Notes: generated by a model not told the origin, from the sequence alone. A stretch of 53,270 nt of DNA from an uncultured Oscillospiraceae bacterium (GCA_934661735.1 CAKUJN010000002.1:1-53270); one strand, 5' to 3'. Counted from the stretch's first letter, positions 24,403-32,743 are shown. A program made the numbers and translations.

Positions 24403-24843
24403 TTATCCCGCGACCGCTTCCACCTTGACGGTGCCCTTGATGTCGGCGATCTGATGCGTCAGCTCCTCCAGCGAGCAGCTCAGGTTTCCGGTCTCTGCCG
24501 AAATCGTCACCATCGCGCGTCCGCCGGAGGGAATACTCTGATTGATCGTCAGTATATTTGCGCCATTATTGGCAAAAATAGACAGTATCGCAGACAGAAC
24601 GCCCGCCTTGTCCTTCAGAATCATCTGGAACGTGATAATCCGTCCGGCCATCAGATTCTGAAACGGCGAAATGACGTCGCGGTACTTGTAAAAGGCGCTG
24701 CGGCTGATGCCGACGGCGCGCGTGGCAACGTTGACCTTGTCCGTTTCGCCCGTTTCCAGCATCCGCTTGGCCTCGGCCACCTTCCGGAAAATCTCGGGCA
24801 GGGCGGAGGCCTCCACGATGTAATATTTCGGTGTTTTTTCCAT
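24403..24843 (-). CDS. ACT domain regulatory protein (PheB-like, UPF0735 type)
   Basis: 146 aa from ATG 24843. The N-terminal part (YYIVEASALPEIFRKVAEAKRMLETGE...VGISRSAFYKYRDVI) has a helix-turn-helix-like segment. The C-terminal ACT domain (about 70-145, ITFQMILKDKAGVLSAILSIFANNGANILTINQSIP) likely binds an amino acid. Members usually neighbour hom or thr genes, as here. It is the first gene of the operon, 10 bp before the ADH. The frame extends 15 codons upstream to 24888, but AAGGGG before 24843 favours the shorter form. Confidence 0.88.
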   Translation of the reverse strand: MEKTPKYYIVEASALPEIFRKVAEAKRMLETGETDKVNVATRAVGISRSAFYKYRDVISPFQNLMAGRIITFQMILKDKAGVLSAILSIFANNGANILTINQSIPSGGRAMVTISAETGNLSCSLEELTHQIADIKGTVKVEAVAG

Positions 24844-24898
24844 GTTGATCGCCCCTTGTGTCTTTTTGCTGCGTGCATATGTCTCCATGTTGTGGTTT

Positions 24899-24927
24899 AC
24901 TATACATCATTCTCCCGCGGATTGCAA
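24899..24927 (-). promoter_or_regulatory. Promoter of the ACT-adh-hom-lysC operon
   Basis: On the minus strand TTGCAA (24927-24922), a 17-bp spacer and TATAGT (24904-24899). It is divergent from ytvI. Confidence 0.65.
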
Positions 24928-24975
24928 GGGCAAAACGCAGTTTTCCGCGGAAATTGTCCGGAAAGGTCGTGTGCT

Positions 24976-26034
24976 ATGAGTCGAAAACAGGTCTGGCGCA
25001 GAGCCGGCATGATCGCCGCCTGCGCGGCGGGGATACTGGTCTTTGTCGTGTGGCTGCTGCCGGTGCTGCTGCCGTTTGTCATCGGGCTTGCCGTCGCCGC
25101 GCTGGCCGAGCGGCCGGTCGGCTTTGTGCTGCGCCGGAGCAGACTCCCGCGCTGGCTGGTCAGCTTTGTGTGCGTGCTGCTGCTCTATGCGCTGCTGGGC
25201 GGCGGAATTTTCCTGCTGTGCAGAGTCGTCTGCCGTGAGCTTGGCGCGTTTCTGCATGAGCTGCCGGAACTTCTGTCATCGCTTTCGGTGCCGCTCGCGC
25301 GGCTGCATGAGCGCCTGCTTGCCATCGCCTCGCGCTTTCCGGACGGAATCGGCTCGGGCCTGCGCTCGGGCGTGGAGAGCCTGTTTGCCAGCGGTTCGCT
25401 GCTGTCGGGACGCATCTACAGCTGGCTGTTCGATTTTGCCTCCGGCCTGCTGACCAGTGCACCCGGCATTGTTCTGTTCGTCTTTACATCCATTCTCGCC
25501 AGCTTCATGACCTCCGGCGAGCTTCCGGCGCTGCGCGCATATCTGCAAAAGCGTCTGCCCGCTCCGTGGCAGGAGAAGGCCGCCATGGCGCTTTCGCGCC
25601 TGCGCGCGACGTTCGGCGGCTGGGTGCAGGCGCAGCTGAAGCTGATGGGGATTACCTTTCTGATTCTGACGGCGGGATTGATGATTCTGAACGTGCCATA
25701 TCCGGTCCTGCTGAGTCTGGTCATCGCGGTGGTGGACGCGCTGCCGGTGTTCGGCACGGGGACGATTCTGATTCCATGGGCGCTGGTCTGCTTTTTGCAG
25801 AACGCGCTTTCGCGCGGCATCGGCCTTGTCATTCTCTACGGCGTGGCGGCGCTGACACGGCAGGCGCTGGAGCCGCGGCTCATCGGCCGGCAGATCGGTC
25901 TCAATCCGCTTGTCACGCTGATGGCGCTGTACATCGGCTTTCGCACCGTGGGTATCGCGGGCATGATTCTGTTCCCGATCAGCGTCATGTTCCTCAAGCA
26001 GCTGTGGGACCACAGCGGTCTTGCCAACGCCTGA
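24976..26034 (+). CDS. ytvI: AI-2E/YtvI family membrane protein (sporulation-type)
   Basis: 352 aa, the usual length. Two N-terminal TM helices, a soluble amphipathic region (about 80-150, ELPELLSSLSVPLARLHERL) and about five C-terminal TM helices with the family motif LSLVIAVVDALPVFGTGTILIPWAL and the ALEPRLIGRQIGLNPLVTL segment. YtvI-type members are sporulation membrane proteins; AI-2E relatives export small molecules. The start at ATG 24976 has AAAGG about 10 bases upstream. Upstream in-frame sequence overlaps the divergent operon and is discarded. Confidence 0.82.
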   Translation: MSRKQVWRRAGMIAACAAGILVFVVWLLPVLLPFVIGLAVAALAERPVGFVLRRSRLPRWLVSFVCVLLLYALLGGGIFLLCRVVCRELGAFLHELPELLSSLSVPLARLHERLLAIASRFPDGIGSGLRSGVESLFASGSLLSGRIYSWLFDFASGLLTSAPGIVLFVFTSILASFMTSGELPALRAYLQKRLPAPWQEKAAMALSRLRATFGGWVQAQLKLMGITFLILTAGLMILNVPYPVLLSLVIAVVDALPVFGTGTILIPWALVCFLQNALSRGIGLVILYGVAALTRQALEPRLIGRQIGLNPLVTLMALYIGFRTVGIAGMILFPISVMFLKQLWDHSGLANA

Positions 26035-26043
26035 CCCTCGGCA

Positions 26044-26072
26044 TTGCTTTTTCCCGACGCATACAATATAAT
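26044..26072 (+). promoter_or_regulatory. Promoter for the RluA-family gene
   Basis: TTGCTT (26044-26049), a 17-bp spacer and TATAAT (26067-26072), 36 bp before the ATG. It is the same pattern as the rimP promoter. Confidence 0.7.
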
Positions 26073-26107
26073 AAAGGCACTGTATCCGTCGGGAGGGAAA
26101 ACGCGTC

Positions 26108-26986
26108 ATGACACTCCACCATACCGCGCAGCGGGACGGTCCGCTGCTGAGCTTTCTGCGCCGTGAGCTTTCCCTGTCCTCGTCGCTGGTCGCGCGGCTG
26201 AAATGGCAGAACGCCTTTTTTGTCGGCGGCGAGGCCGCGCACACGAACCGCCCCGTCCGCCGCGGCGAGGAGATCACCGTGGAAATCTGCGAGTCACCCG
26301 AGGGCTTTCCCGCCGAGAAAATGGCGCTTTCCATCCTGTATGAGGACGAATTCCTGATTGCGCTGGACAAGCCTGCCGGCATTCTGATGCATCCGTCGCC
26401 CTGCCGCAACGAGGGGACGCTGGCAAACGGTCTGCTGTATTACTTTCAGCAGACCGGACAGCCCTGCGGCATCCATCCCGTCTCGCGGCTGGACCGCGAT
26501 ACCTTCGGCGTGGTCCTGCTGGCAAAATCGGCGCATGTACATGAAAAATTCCGCCAGCTTCACCAGTCCGGCAGCCTGCAAAAAACATATCTCGCCGCCG
26601 TATACGGCGCGCCGGACGCGGACAGCGGCACAATCGATCTGCCCGTGTACAAGATCGGCGGCGGGAGCCTTCTGCGCGTTGTGGACGCACGCGGCCAGCG
26701 CGCCGTGACGGAATACGCTGTGCTTGAGCGCTGCGCGCAGACGGCGCTTTTACAGCTGCGGCCCCTCACCGGCCGCACGCACCAGCTGCGCCTGCACTGT
26801 CTGGCCTCCGGCTTTCCCATCCTCGGCGACCCGCAGTACCGGACGGAGGCCTCCGCCGCGTTCTCCGGCGCGCGCGGCATCTCGCCGCAGCAGCTGTGCG
26901 CAAAGCGCATCCGCTTTCCGCATCCCATGACCGGCGAGGACCTCTGCGTCGAGTCGGCGCAGTCGGTCCGTTTTCCTGGGGAATAG
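26108..26986 (+). CDS. RluA-family pseudouridine synthase
   Basis: 292 aa. The N-terminal S4-like part (LLSFLRRELSLSSSLVARLK, then KMALSILYEDEFLIALDKPAGILMHPS) precedes the catalytic motif HPVSRLDRDTFGVVLLAKS (catalytic Asp about 128), then KTYLAAVYG and LTGRTHQLRLH. It modifies uridines in rRNA or tRNA; the site is not predictable. SD GGAGGG. It has its own promoter and a strong terminator. Confidence 0.9.
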   Translation: MTLHHTAQRDGPLLSFLRRELSLSSSLVARLKWQNAFFVGGEAAHTNRPVRRGEEITVEICESPEGFPAEKMALSILYEDEFLIALDKPAGILMHPSPCRNEGTLANGLLYYFQQTGQPCGIHPVSRLDRDTFGVVLLAKSAHVHEKFRQLHQSGSLQKTYLAAVYGAPDADSGTIDLPVYKIGGGSLLRVVDARGQRAVTEYAVLERCAQTALLQLRPLTGRTHQLRLHCLASGFPILGDPQYRTEASAAFSGARGISPQQLCAKRIRFPHPMTGEDLCVESAQSVRFPGE

Positions 26987-26998
26987 ACGCATGATCTC

Positions 26999-27060
26999 GC
27001 TCAACTTTTGGTTGAATTCCTGTTTTTTCGGTAATTCAACTTCAAGTTGAGCGTTTTTTT
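26999..27060 (+). terminator. Long-stem terminator after the RluA-family gene
   Basis: An imperfect 22-bp stem (26999-27020 with 27031-27052) with a 10-nt loop and T7. The arms contain the TTGAATT/AATTCAA motif shared with the downstream putative operators. Confidence 0.85.
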
Positions 27061-27125
27061 GCGAATTCAACCGAAAGATGATTGATTTTCTAGGAAATTC
27101 AAATCATAATGAAACCACAATTCAA
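27012..27125 (+). promoter_or_regulatory. Five AATTCAA/TTGAATT motifs upstream of the XRE gene
   Basis: Copies lie at 27012 (inverted), 27033, 27064, 27096 and 27119, the last three between the terminator and the SD. Clustered repeats ahead of a DNA-binding protein gene suggest an autoregulatory operator; this is inference. Confidence 0.4.
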
Positions 27126-27142
27126 AACAGGAGGTTATTTCC

Positions 27143-28153
27143 ATGGAACAGAATACATTTGCCGCGCGTATCGCGCAATACAGAAAAGAACAGTCGATGA
27201 CGCAGGAGGCGCTGGCCGCGGAGCTGGGTCTGACAGCGCAGGCCGTCAGCAAATGGGAAAACGGACAGGGTTATCCCGACGTGTCGCTTCTGCCGCGGCT
27301 CGCCGACCTGTTCGGCGTCAGCCTTGACATGCTGTTTGGCCGCGCGCCGGCCGAGCGGACGATGACCATTCCGCAGCCCGCGCCCGCGGAGGATGCCGGC
27401 GCGGAGCCGACCGCGGAGCCGTCTGTCGACGGGCTCCCGTGGGACGACGACCGCCAGACGCTGCACGCGGTGCTGTACGCGGGGCACCTGCTCATCGGCC
27501 ACGAGGACGTAACGAACTGTCCCGAGGCCACGCGCGTTCAGTTCTGCTATGAGGGCAGCGCACTGAACATCGACAGCGTTTTCTCCGTCTGCTGCGACGA
27601 CGTGGCCGGCTCCGTCTCCGCCGGCGGCAGCATCACCTGCGACGATGTCGGCGGAAGCGCCTCGGCCGGCGGCAGCATTGCCTGCGACAACGTCGGCGGC
27701 GAGGTCAACGCCGGCACCGACGTCAGCTGTGACGCAATCCGCGGGAATGTCACTGCCGGCGGCAGCGTCACCTGTGACAGCATCGGCGGAAGCGCCTCGG
27801 CCGGCGGCAACATCACCTGCGATGAGCTGAACGGCGACAACATCCGCGTCTCCGCAGGCGGCAGCGTGCAGATCGACGAGGTCAACGGCTCGGTTTCGGA
27901 GTGCGGCTCCGCCGCAGGCTTCACCATGGGCGCAGACGGCTTTGGCAAAGGCTTCGGCGAGGGCTTCTCCGTAGATGTCGGCGAAGCCGTCCGGAACGCC
28001 ATGCAGCGCGCACAGGAGGCCATGGATGCCGCAGCACGGAAAATAAAGGCGGCGAAAACCCCGAAGGTCACAATCCGCTACCGTGCGGACGCCCCCGAGG
28101 CGCCGGAAGCACCGGAAGCACCCGCGGCACCCGAAGCTCCGGAAGCGGACTGA
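27143..28153 (+). CDS. XRE-family regulator fused to a 15-residue Cys-ladder repeat domain
   Basis: 336 aa. Residues 8-63 are a Cro/CI-type helix-turn-helix (MTQEALAAELGLTAQAVSKWENG). An acidic Pro/Ala linker (70-100) and a folded segment (104-145) follow. Residues about 145-250 are 15-residue repeats of the form G(S/N)xxAGG(S/N)(I/V)xCDxxG; Cys falls at 151, 166, 181, 196, 211 and 226, exactly 15 apart. Such Gly/Ser/Ala-rich repeats suggest a beta-solenoid like bactofilin or DUF4097-type domains. The tail has Gly/Phe-rich, helical and PEAPEAP segments. There is no signal peptide. SD GGAGG. It is monocistronic; the role is unknown, perhaps a polymerising or metal/redox-sensing regulator. Confidence 0.8.
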   Translation: MEQNTFAARIAQYRKEQSMTQEALAAELGLTAQAVSKWENGQGYPDVSLLPRLADLFGVSLDMLFGRAPAERTMTIPQPAPAEDAGAEPTAEPSVDGLPWDDDRQTLHAVLYAGHLLIGHEDVTNCPEATRVQFCYEGSALNIDSVFSVCCDDVAGSVSAGGSITCDDVGGSASAGGSIACDNVGGEVNAGTDVSCDAIRGNVTAGGSVTCDSIGGSASAGGNITCDELNGDNIRVSAGGSVQIDEVNGSVSECGSAAGFTMGADGFGKGFGEGFSVDVGEAVRNAMQRAQEAMDAAARKIKAAKTPKVTIRYRADAPEAPEAPEAPAAPEAPEAD

Positions 28154-28196
28154 TCTCCGCGTCTCCGGCGGCGGATATGCCGGACAGAATATCCCT

Positions 28197-28240
28197 GCGC
28201 GCCGCGCGCCGTCTGGCCGCGGCGCGCGTTTCGTTTTTCT
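28197..28240 (+). terminator. Terminator after the XRE gene
   Basis: A 10-bp GC stem (28197-28206 with 28218-28227) followed by GTTTCGTTTTTCTTTT. Confidence 0.75.
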
Positions 28241-28252
28241 TTTCATACCCTC

Positions 28253-28281
28253 TTGTGTTCTGCCGCCGCGGGGTGTATATT
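28253..28281 (+). promoter_or_regulatory. Promoter of pta
   Basis: TTGTGT (28253-28258), a 17-bp spacer and TATATT (28276-28281), 46 bp before the ATG. Confidence 0.65.
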
Positions 28282-28327
28282 ATAGAGTAGAAAATTGCGG
28301 AATACCGCAAAATTGGAGGTTGTACAT

Positions 28328-29344
28328 ATGTTTACAAAGCTGCTTGAGGCGCTGAAGGCCACCCGCCGCACCATCGTCTTTACCGAAGGCCCCGACGCCC
28401 GTATTCTGGAAGCCGCCGACCGTCTGCTCAAGGAGGATCTGATGGACGTCATCCTCATCGGCAGCGAGGCCGAGGTCAAGGCCGCCGCCGAAAAGGGCAA
28501 CTTCTGCATCTGCAAGGCGCAGATCATCGATCCGGCCACATACGCAGGCATGGATGAGATGGTTGCAAAGATGGTTGAGCTGCGCAAGGGCAAAATGACC
28601 GAGGATGAGTGCCGCGCGGCGCTTGCCAAGGGCAACTATTTCGGCACGATGCTTGTCAAGATGGGCAAGGCCGACGCGCTTCTGGGCGGCGCGACCTACT
28701 CCACCGCCGACACCGTTCGTCCGGCGCTCCAGCTGGTCAAGACCCGCAAGGGCGCGCATCTGGTCTCCTCCTCGTTCATCCTGTTCCGCAAGGACAAGGA
28801 CGGCAACGATGAGAAGTACTGCATGGGCGACTGCGCCATCAACATCGACTATCCCGACACGCTGGACAAGACGACCGGCGAGGTTGTGTTCTCCGGCGCG
28901 CAGAAGCTGGCTGAGGTCGCGGTCGAATCCGCGCGTACCGCCGCTTTCTTCGGCATCGATCCCAAGGTCGCACTTCTTTCGTTCTCCACCAAGGGCAGCG
29001 GCAAGGGCGGCACGGTCAAGCTGAGCCACGACGCCACCATCGAAGCCCAGAAGCTCGCTCCCGAGCTTGCCATCGACGGCGAAATGCAGTTTGACGCGGC
29101 GGTCTCCCCTGTCGTCGGTCAGCTGAAGTTCCCCGGCTCCAAGGTTGCGGGCTACGCCAACACGTTCATCTTCCCGTGCATCGAGGCCGGCAACATCGGC
29201 TATAAGATCGCGCAGCGTCTCGGCGGCTTTGAGGCCTATGGCCCCATTCTTCAGGGGCTGAACGCGCCCATCAACGACCTGTCCCGCGGCTGCAACGCCG
29301 ACGAGGTCTATAAGATGGCCATCATCACCGCCGGCATGGCGTAA
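28328..29344 (+). CDS. pta: Phosphate acetyltransferase
   Basis: 338 aa, the short class I Pta without the DRTGG regulatory domain. Landmarks are IVFTEGPDARILEAADRL, DALLGGATYSTADTVRPALQLV, FFGIDPKVALLSFSTKGSG, DGEMQFDAAVSP and GYANTFIFPCIEAGNIGYKIAQRLGGFEAYGPILQGLNAPINDLSRGC. It interconverts acetyl-CoA and acetyl phosphate in fermentation. No ackA lies adjacent in this window. Start ATG 28328 with SD GGAGGT. Confidence 0.96.
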   Translation: MFTKLLEALKATRRTIVFTEGPDARILEAADRLLKEDLMDVILIGSEAEVKAAAEKGNFCICKAQIIDPATYAGMDEMVAKMVELRKGKMTEDECRAALAKGNYFGTMLVKMGKADALLGGATYSTADTVRPALQLVKTRKGAHLVSSSFILFRKDKDGNDEKYCMGDCAINIDYPDTLDKTTGEVVFSGAQKLAEVAVESARTAAFFGIDPKVALLSFSTKGSGKGGTVKLSHDATIEAQKLAPELAIDGEMQFDAAVSPVVGQLKFPGSKVAGYANTFIFPCIEAGNIGYKIAQRLGGFEAYGPILQGLNAPINDLSRGCNADEVYKMAIITAGMA

Positions 29345-29423
29345 GGCGCACTTCTCTTCATATTTATAAAGGAAGAAAAGGCTTTTTCTGACATGGTCAC
29401 TCACGCGACCTGAAAAACTTCGT

Positions 29424-29455
29424 GGGGATGCCGCACACGCGGCATCCCCGATTTT
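29424..29455 (+). terminator. Terminator after pta
   Basis: A perfect 11-bp stem (29424-29434 with 29439-29449), a 4-nt loop, then GATTTT, about 80 bp after the stop. Confidence 0.75.
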
Positions 29456-29479
29456 CTGACTTCTGGGGTATTTTTGATT

Positions 29480-30910
29480 ATGAAATGGAGTAATTATCTG
29501 GGCGACAGGCCCTTCTGGCACATCACGCTGACGCTGGCGCTTCCGGTCGCAATCCAGAACGTGCTGACCAGCTCGTTCCAGCTGGTCGACACGATGATGG
29601 TCTCGCGCCTCGGCGACGTCACGCTCTCGGCCACCGGCATGGCCGCGCAGTGGGGCTGGCTGTGCGCGCTTCTGGGCTTCGGCCTCTGCTCGGGCATGAG
29701 CGTCTTTATCTCACAGTACTGGGGCGTCAAGGATTACAAGGGTATCCGCCGTGTGCTCGGCATCGGCTCGATGTCGTGCATTGTTCTGTCGCTAGCGTTC
29801 ATGGCCGTCGCGCTTATCGCGCCGGAGGGTGTTGTCCGCCTGTTTAACAAAGATCCGGAGGTTGTGCGCATCGGCAGCAGCTATCTGTCCATTGTGTGCT
29901 TCTCCTATCCCGCTGTCGCGCTGATGAACGTTCTGTCCACAGCACTGCGCAATACCGAGCGCGTCAAGCTCCCCATGTACGTCTCGGCCGTCACCACCGC
30001 ACTGAACGCTGTGGTCAACTACGGTCTGATCTTCGGCAGATTCGGTCTGCCGGAGCTGGGCGTCGCGGGCGCGGCCGTCGCAACGTGCATTTCCTCGTGG
30101 ATGGGGCCGGTTCTGGTCGTGCTCATCTCGCTGGTGCAGAAGAATATTCTGGTCGGTCCCGTGCGCGAGCTGTGCGCGTTCGGGCCGAAAAACCTCGCGG
30201 CGTTCTACCGCCGTGCGCTTCCGGTTGTGTTCAACGAGGGCCTGTGGGCGCTTGGCATTCTGATTCTGAACATCATCTATTCCAATCAGGGCTATGAATA
30301 TTACGCCGGCGTGACCATTTTCCGCACGTTTTCGGAAATCTGCTTCGCATTTTTCGTCGGTCTGGGCAATTCCTGCGTCATTATGGTCGGAAAATCCGTC
30401 GGTCAGGGCAAAATTCGGCGCGCGCTGCTGGATTCCAAGCGCTTTATTATCCTTGTCACGCTGGTCAGCGCAGCGGTCGGCGCGCTGTGCATCCTGTTCC
30501 GCAGACCGCTGATTTCCATCTTCTCCACCGGCGATAATCTCTCCGAGCTGACGCTCCGGACGGCGCTGACGGTCACAATCTTCTGTTCGGCGGAACTTCC
30601 GTTCCGGAATCTGTCGTATATCATGGTCGTCGGCGCGTTCCGCTCCGGCGGAGAGACGCTGCGCGGCATGCTTATCGACCTGATGAGCCTCTGGGCGGTC
30701 GGCATTCCGGCCGCGCTGCTGGCCGCGCATGTGCTGCATCTGCCGTTTATCGGCATTCTGATCGCGGCATACCTTGGCGAGGACATCCCGAAGTGCATTC
30801 TCTGTCTGCGCTTCTATCACACGCAGCGGTGGCTCAAGCCGGTCACGCCCGAGGGGCGCGCCGGTCTTGAGGCATACCGGAAGGAGTCCGGCGGGGACGC
30901 GGAGGGCTGA
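29480..30910 (+). CDS. MATE-family efflux transporter
   Basis: 476 aa with about 12 TM helices in two MatE halves. The N-terminal half has LALPVAIQNVLTSSFQLVDTMMVSRLGDVTLSATGMAAQ (typical) and LPELGVAGAAVATCISSW; the C-terminal half has FNEGLWALGILILN and FRNLSYIMVVGAFRSGGETLRGMLID. It exports drugs or metabolites using H+ or Na+. ATG 29480 is chosen; a TTG at 29474 is possible. Function in the cell is unassigned. Confidence 0.9.
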   Translation: MKWSNYLGDRPFWHITLTLALPVAIQNVLTSSFQLVDTMMVSRLGDVTLSATGMAAQWGWLCALLGFGLCSGMSVFISQYWGVKDYKGIRRVLGIGSMSCIVLSLAFMAVALIAPEGVVRLFNKDPEVVRIGSSYLSIVCFSYPAVALMNVLSTALRNTERVKLPMYVSAVTTALNAVVNYGLIFGRFGLPELGVAGAAVATCISSWMGPVLVVLISLVQKNILVGPVRELCAFGPKNLAAFYRRALPVVFNEGLWALGILILNIIYSNQGYEYYAGVTIFRTFSEICFAFFVGLGNSCVIMVGKSVGQGKIRRALLDSKRFIILVTLVSAAVGALCILFRRPLISIFSTGDNLSELTLRTALTVTIFCSAELPFRNLSYIMVVGAFRSGGETLRGMLIDLMSLWAVGIPAALLAAHVLHLPFIGILIAAYLGEDIPKCILCLRFYHTQRWLKPVTPEGRAGLEAYRKESGGDAEG

Positions 30911-30948
30911 GCCGCCGCTCCGGTTCGTCCACGCAGCAGCGTATATTT

Positions 30949-30990
30949 GTCCGTACCTCGGAAACCTTTTTCCGCGGTACGGACTTTTTT
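30949..30990 (+). terminator. Terminator after the MATE gene
   Basis: A 9-bp outer stem (30949-30957 with 30976-30984) plus an inner CGGAAA/TTTCCG stem, followed by T6. Confidence 0.88.
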
Positions 30991-31060
30991 GCATCGAAAT
31001 TTTCTGCAAAAAACGCGATTTTTTCGCGCAAAACGCAAAAAAACACGCGAAAACCGCGAA

Positions 31061-31089
31061 AAAACCGCTGCGCACAGCGCAGCGGTTTT
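31061..31089. terminator. Second stem-loop upstream of livK
   Basis: A perfect 13-bp stem (31061-31073 with 31077-31089) with A/T-rich ends, usable in both directions. It follows an A/T- and CGCGAAAA-rich stretch (30985-31060) with no gene. Confidence 0.7.
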
Positions 31090-31233
31090 CAAGCTTCGTT
31101 TCCGAAAAAACAGGAAAATCAGAATCGTAGGTTGCAGTTTTCACACACTTGTAATTCAAGCCCGTCAATTTTCGAATTATTTTATCAAGAATTGTTTTGT
31201 TTCGAAAAACATTGAAAAAATGTAAATCCGCGC

Positions 31234-31262
31234 TTGCATTTTACACTTTAGCTCGCTATAAT
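31234..31262 (+). promoter_or_regulatory. Promoter of the liv operon
   Basis: TTGCAT (31234-31239), a 17-bp spacer and TATAAT (31257-31262); the 5' leader is about 115 nt. At 31167-31181 AATTTTCGAATTATT weakly resembles a CodY box (about four mismatches). Confidence 0.75.
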
Positions 31263-31384
31263 AGGAAACTATAATTGATAGCGGATTTCGCGTACAAATG
31301 TCTTTCTACAGAAAACACTTTCAGTGCACGGACGCCGCGTTCAGCCGTGCATCGCACGGCGGATAAAACAAGGAGGAAAGAATT

Positions 31385-32560
31385 ATGAAAAAGTTTCTTG
31401 CGCTGCTTCTGGCAGCAGTCATGGTCATGTGCCTGTTTGCGGGCTGTGCCGGCTCCGGCGGCTCCAAGGTCATCAAGATCGGCGTCTTTGAGCCGCAATC
31501 CGGCGACAACGGCGCGGGCGGCAAGCAGGAGGTTCTCGGTATTCAGTACGCAAACTCCGTGAAGCCCACCGTAACCATCGGCGGCGAGGAGTACAAGATC
31601 GAGCTGGACATTCAGGACAACCAGTCCTCCACCGACAAGGCCGTCTCCGCTGCGCAGCAGCTGGTCGCCGATAAGGTCTCGGTGATCCTCGGCTCCTACG
31701 GCTCGGGCGTGTCCATCGCCGCAGGCACCTACTTCGCGAATGCGAAGATTCCCGCCATCGGCTGCTCGTGCACCAACGCCGCCGTCACGGCCGGCAACGA
31801 CTATTACTTCCGCGTCTGCTTCCTCGACCCGTTCCAGGGCTCGGTCATGGCCTCGTTCGCCATGGATGAGTTCGGCGCGCAGAAGGCCTACGTCCTGTCG
31901 ATGCTGGGCGACGACTACACCGTCGGTCTGGCAAAGAACTTCGTCAAGGCCTTTGAGGCCGCGGGCGGCGAGATCATCGGCGACGAAACCTTTGTCGAGG
32001 GCACGGCCGACTTCTCCGCGTATCTGAACAACGCCGTCTCCGGCGGCGCGGACGTCATCTTCGCTCCCTCCGCCATCGCCTATGCCCCGCAGATCATCGA
32101 GCAGGCCTCGTCGCTGGGCATTGCCCTGCCGATTCTCGGCGGCGACACCTGGGAAAACTCGGCCATCTCCGACGCGCAGAACGGCACCGACATGCAGGTC
32201 TTTGTCTCCACGTTCTTTGACGAGAACGACGACTCGGGTCTTGCAAAGGAATTTGTCAGCGGCTATAAGGCATGGCTGAACGCCGATTCGCAGAATCTGA
32301 CCAACAACGGCGGCAACGACGTGGTCGCGGCGGTCTCCGCCCTCGGCTATGACGCGTACATGGCTGCGGTGGCCGCGATTGAAAAGGCGCAGTCCACTGA
32401 CGGCACCGCCATCCGCGACGCGCTGGCCGGTCTGTCGATGGATCTTGTGACCGGCTCGCTGAGCTTTGATGAAAACGGCGACGCCGTGAAGAGCACGGCC
32501 TACATCAAGCAGGCCCTTGACGGCGCGTTCCAGTTCTACAAGGTCCAGAGCGCGGACTGA
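31385..32560 (+). CDS. livK: Branched-chain amino acid ABC transporter, substrate-binding lipoprotein
   Basis: 391 aa. A lipoprotein signal peptide ends in LFAGC (Cys21), so the protein is lipid-anchored outside the membrane. The Leu/Ile/Val-binding fold follows: KIGVFEPQSGDNGAGG, QDNQSSTDKAVSAAQQLVADKVSVILGSYGSG, PAIGCSCTNAAVT and DDYTVGLAKNFVKAFEAAGG. SD AGGAGG 8 bases before the ATG. It is first in the operon; two strong hairpins after it probably keep its mRNA in excess over the permease genes. Confidence 0.93.
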   Translation: MKKFLALLLAAVMVMCLFAGCAGSGGSKVIKIGVFEPQSGDNGAGGKQEVLGIQYANSVKPTVTIGGEEYKIELDIQDNQSSTDKAVSAAQQLVADKVSVILGSYGSGVSIAAGTYFANAKIPAIGCSCTNAAVTAGNDYYFRVCFLDPFQGSVMASFAMDEFGAQKAYVLSMLGDDYTVGLAKNFVKAFEAAGGEIIGDETFVEGTADFSAYLNNAVSGGADVIFAPSAIAYAPQIIEQASSLGIALPILGGDTWENSAISDAQNGTDMQVFVSTFFDENDDSGLAKEFVSGYKAWLNADSQNLTNNGGNDVVAAVSALGYDAYMAAVAAIEKAQSTDGTAIRDALAGLSMDLVTGSLSFDENGDAVKSTAYIKQALDGAFQFYKVQSAD

Positions 32561-32583
32561 GCGCTCCCCTTTCCACGCGAGTC

Positions 32584-32651
32584 CTCCGGCCGGACACGTC
32601 CGGCCGGAGCCGGCTTCATCCGGCAGCGCCCGAACCCGCTGCCGGATGAAG
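32584..32651 (+). other. Two strong hairpins between livK and livH
   Basis: Stem 1 is 12 bp (32584-32595 with 32598-32609) and stem 2 is 15 bp (32614-32628 with 32637-32651). No long T-run follows directly. Placed after a binding-protein gene, they likely stabilise its mRNA or partly terminate. Confidence 0.7.
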
Positions 32652-32743
32652 CATATTTACTTTTTATCTCCGGCTCCAAGCCGGCAGCACGGCTGCGGTT
32701 CGCGGCTGGGACCTGGGGATAAATCGAATCCGGAGGTTTTCCC

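Noticed and set aside
22773..24428. 551-codon plus-strand frame opposite hom and the Fe-ADH
   Set aside because: Arg/Pro/Ser-rich shadow of two well-recognised enzymes.
31130..31384. Riboswitch or T-box leader before livK
   Set aside because: I found no T-box NGGUGGNACCGCG-like segment or known riboswitch core. The leader is only about 115 nt and weakly structured.
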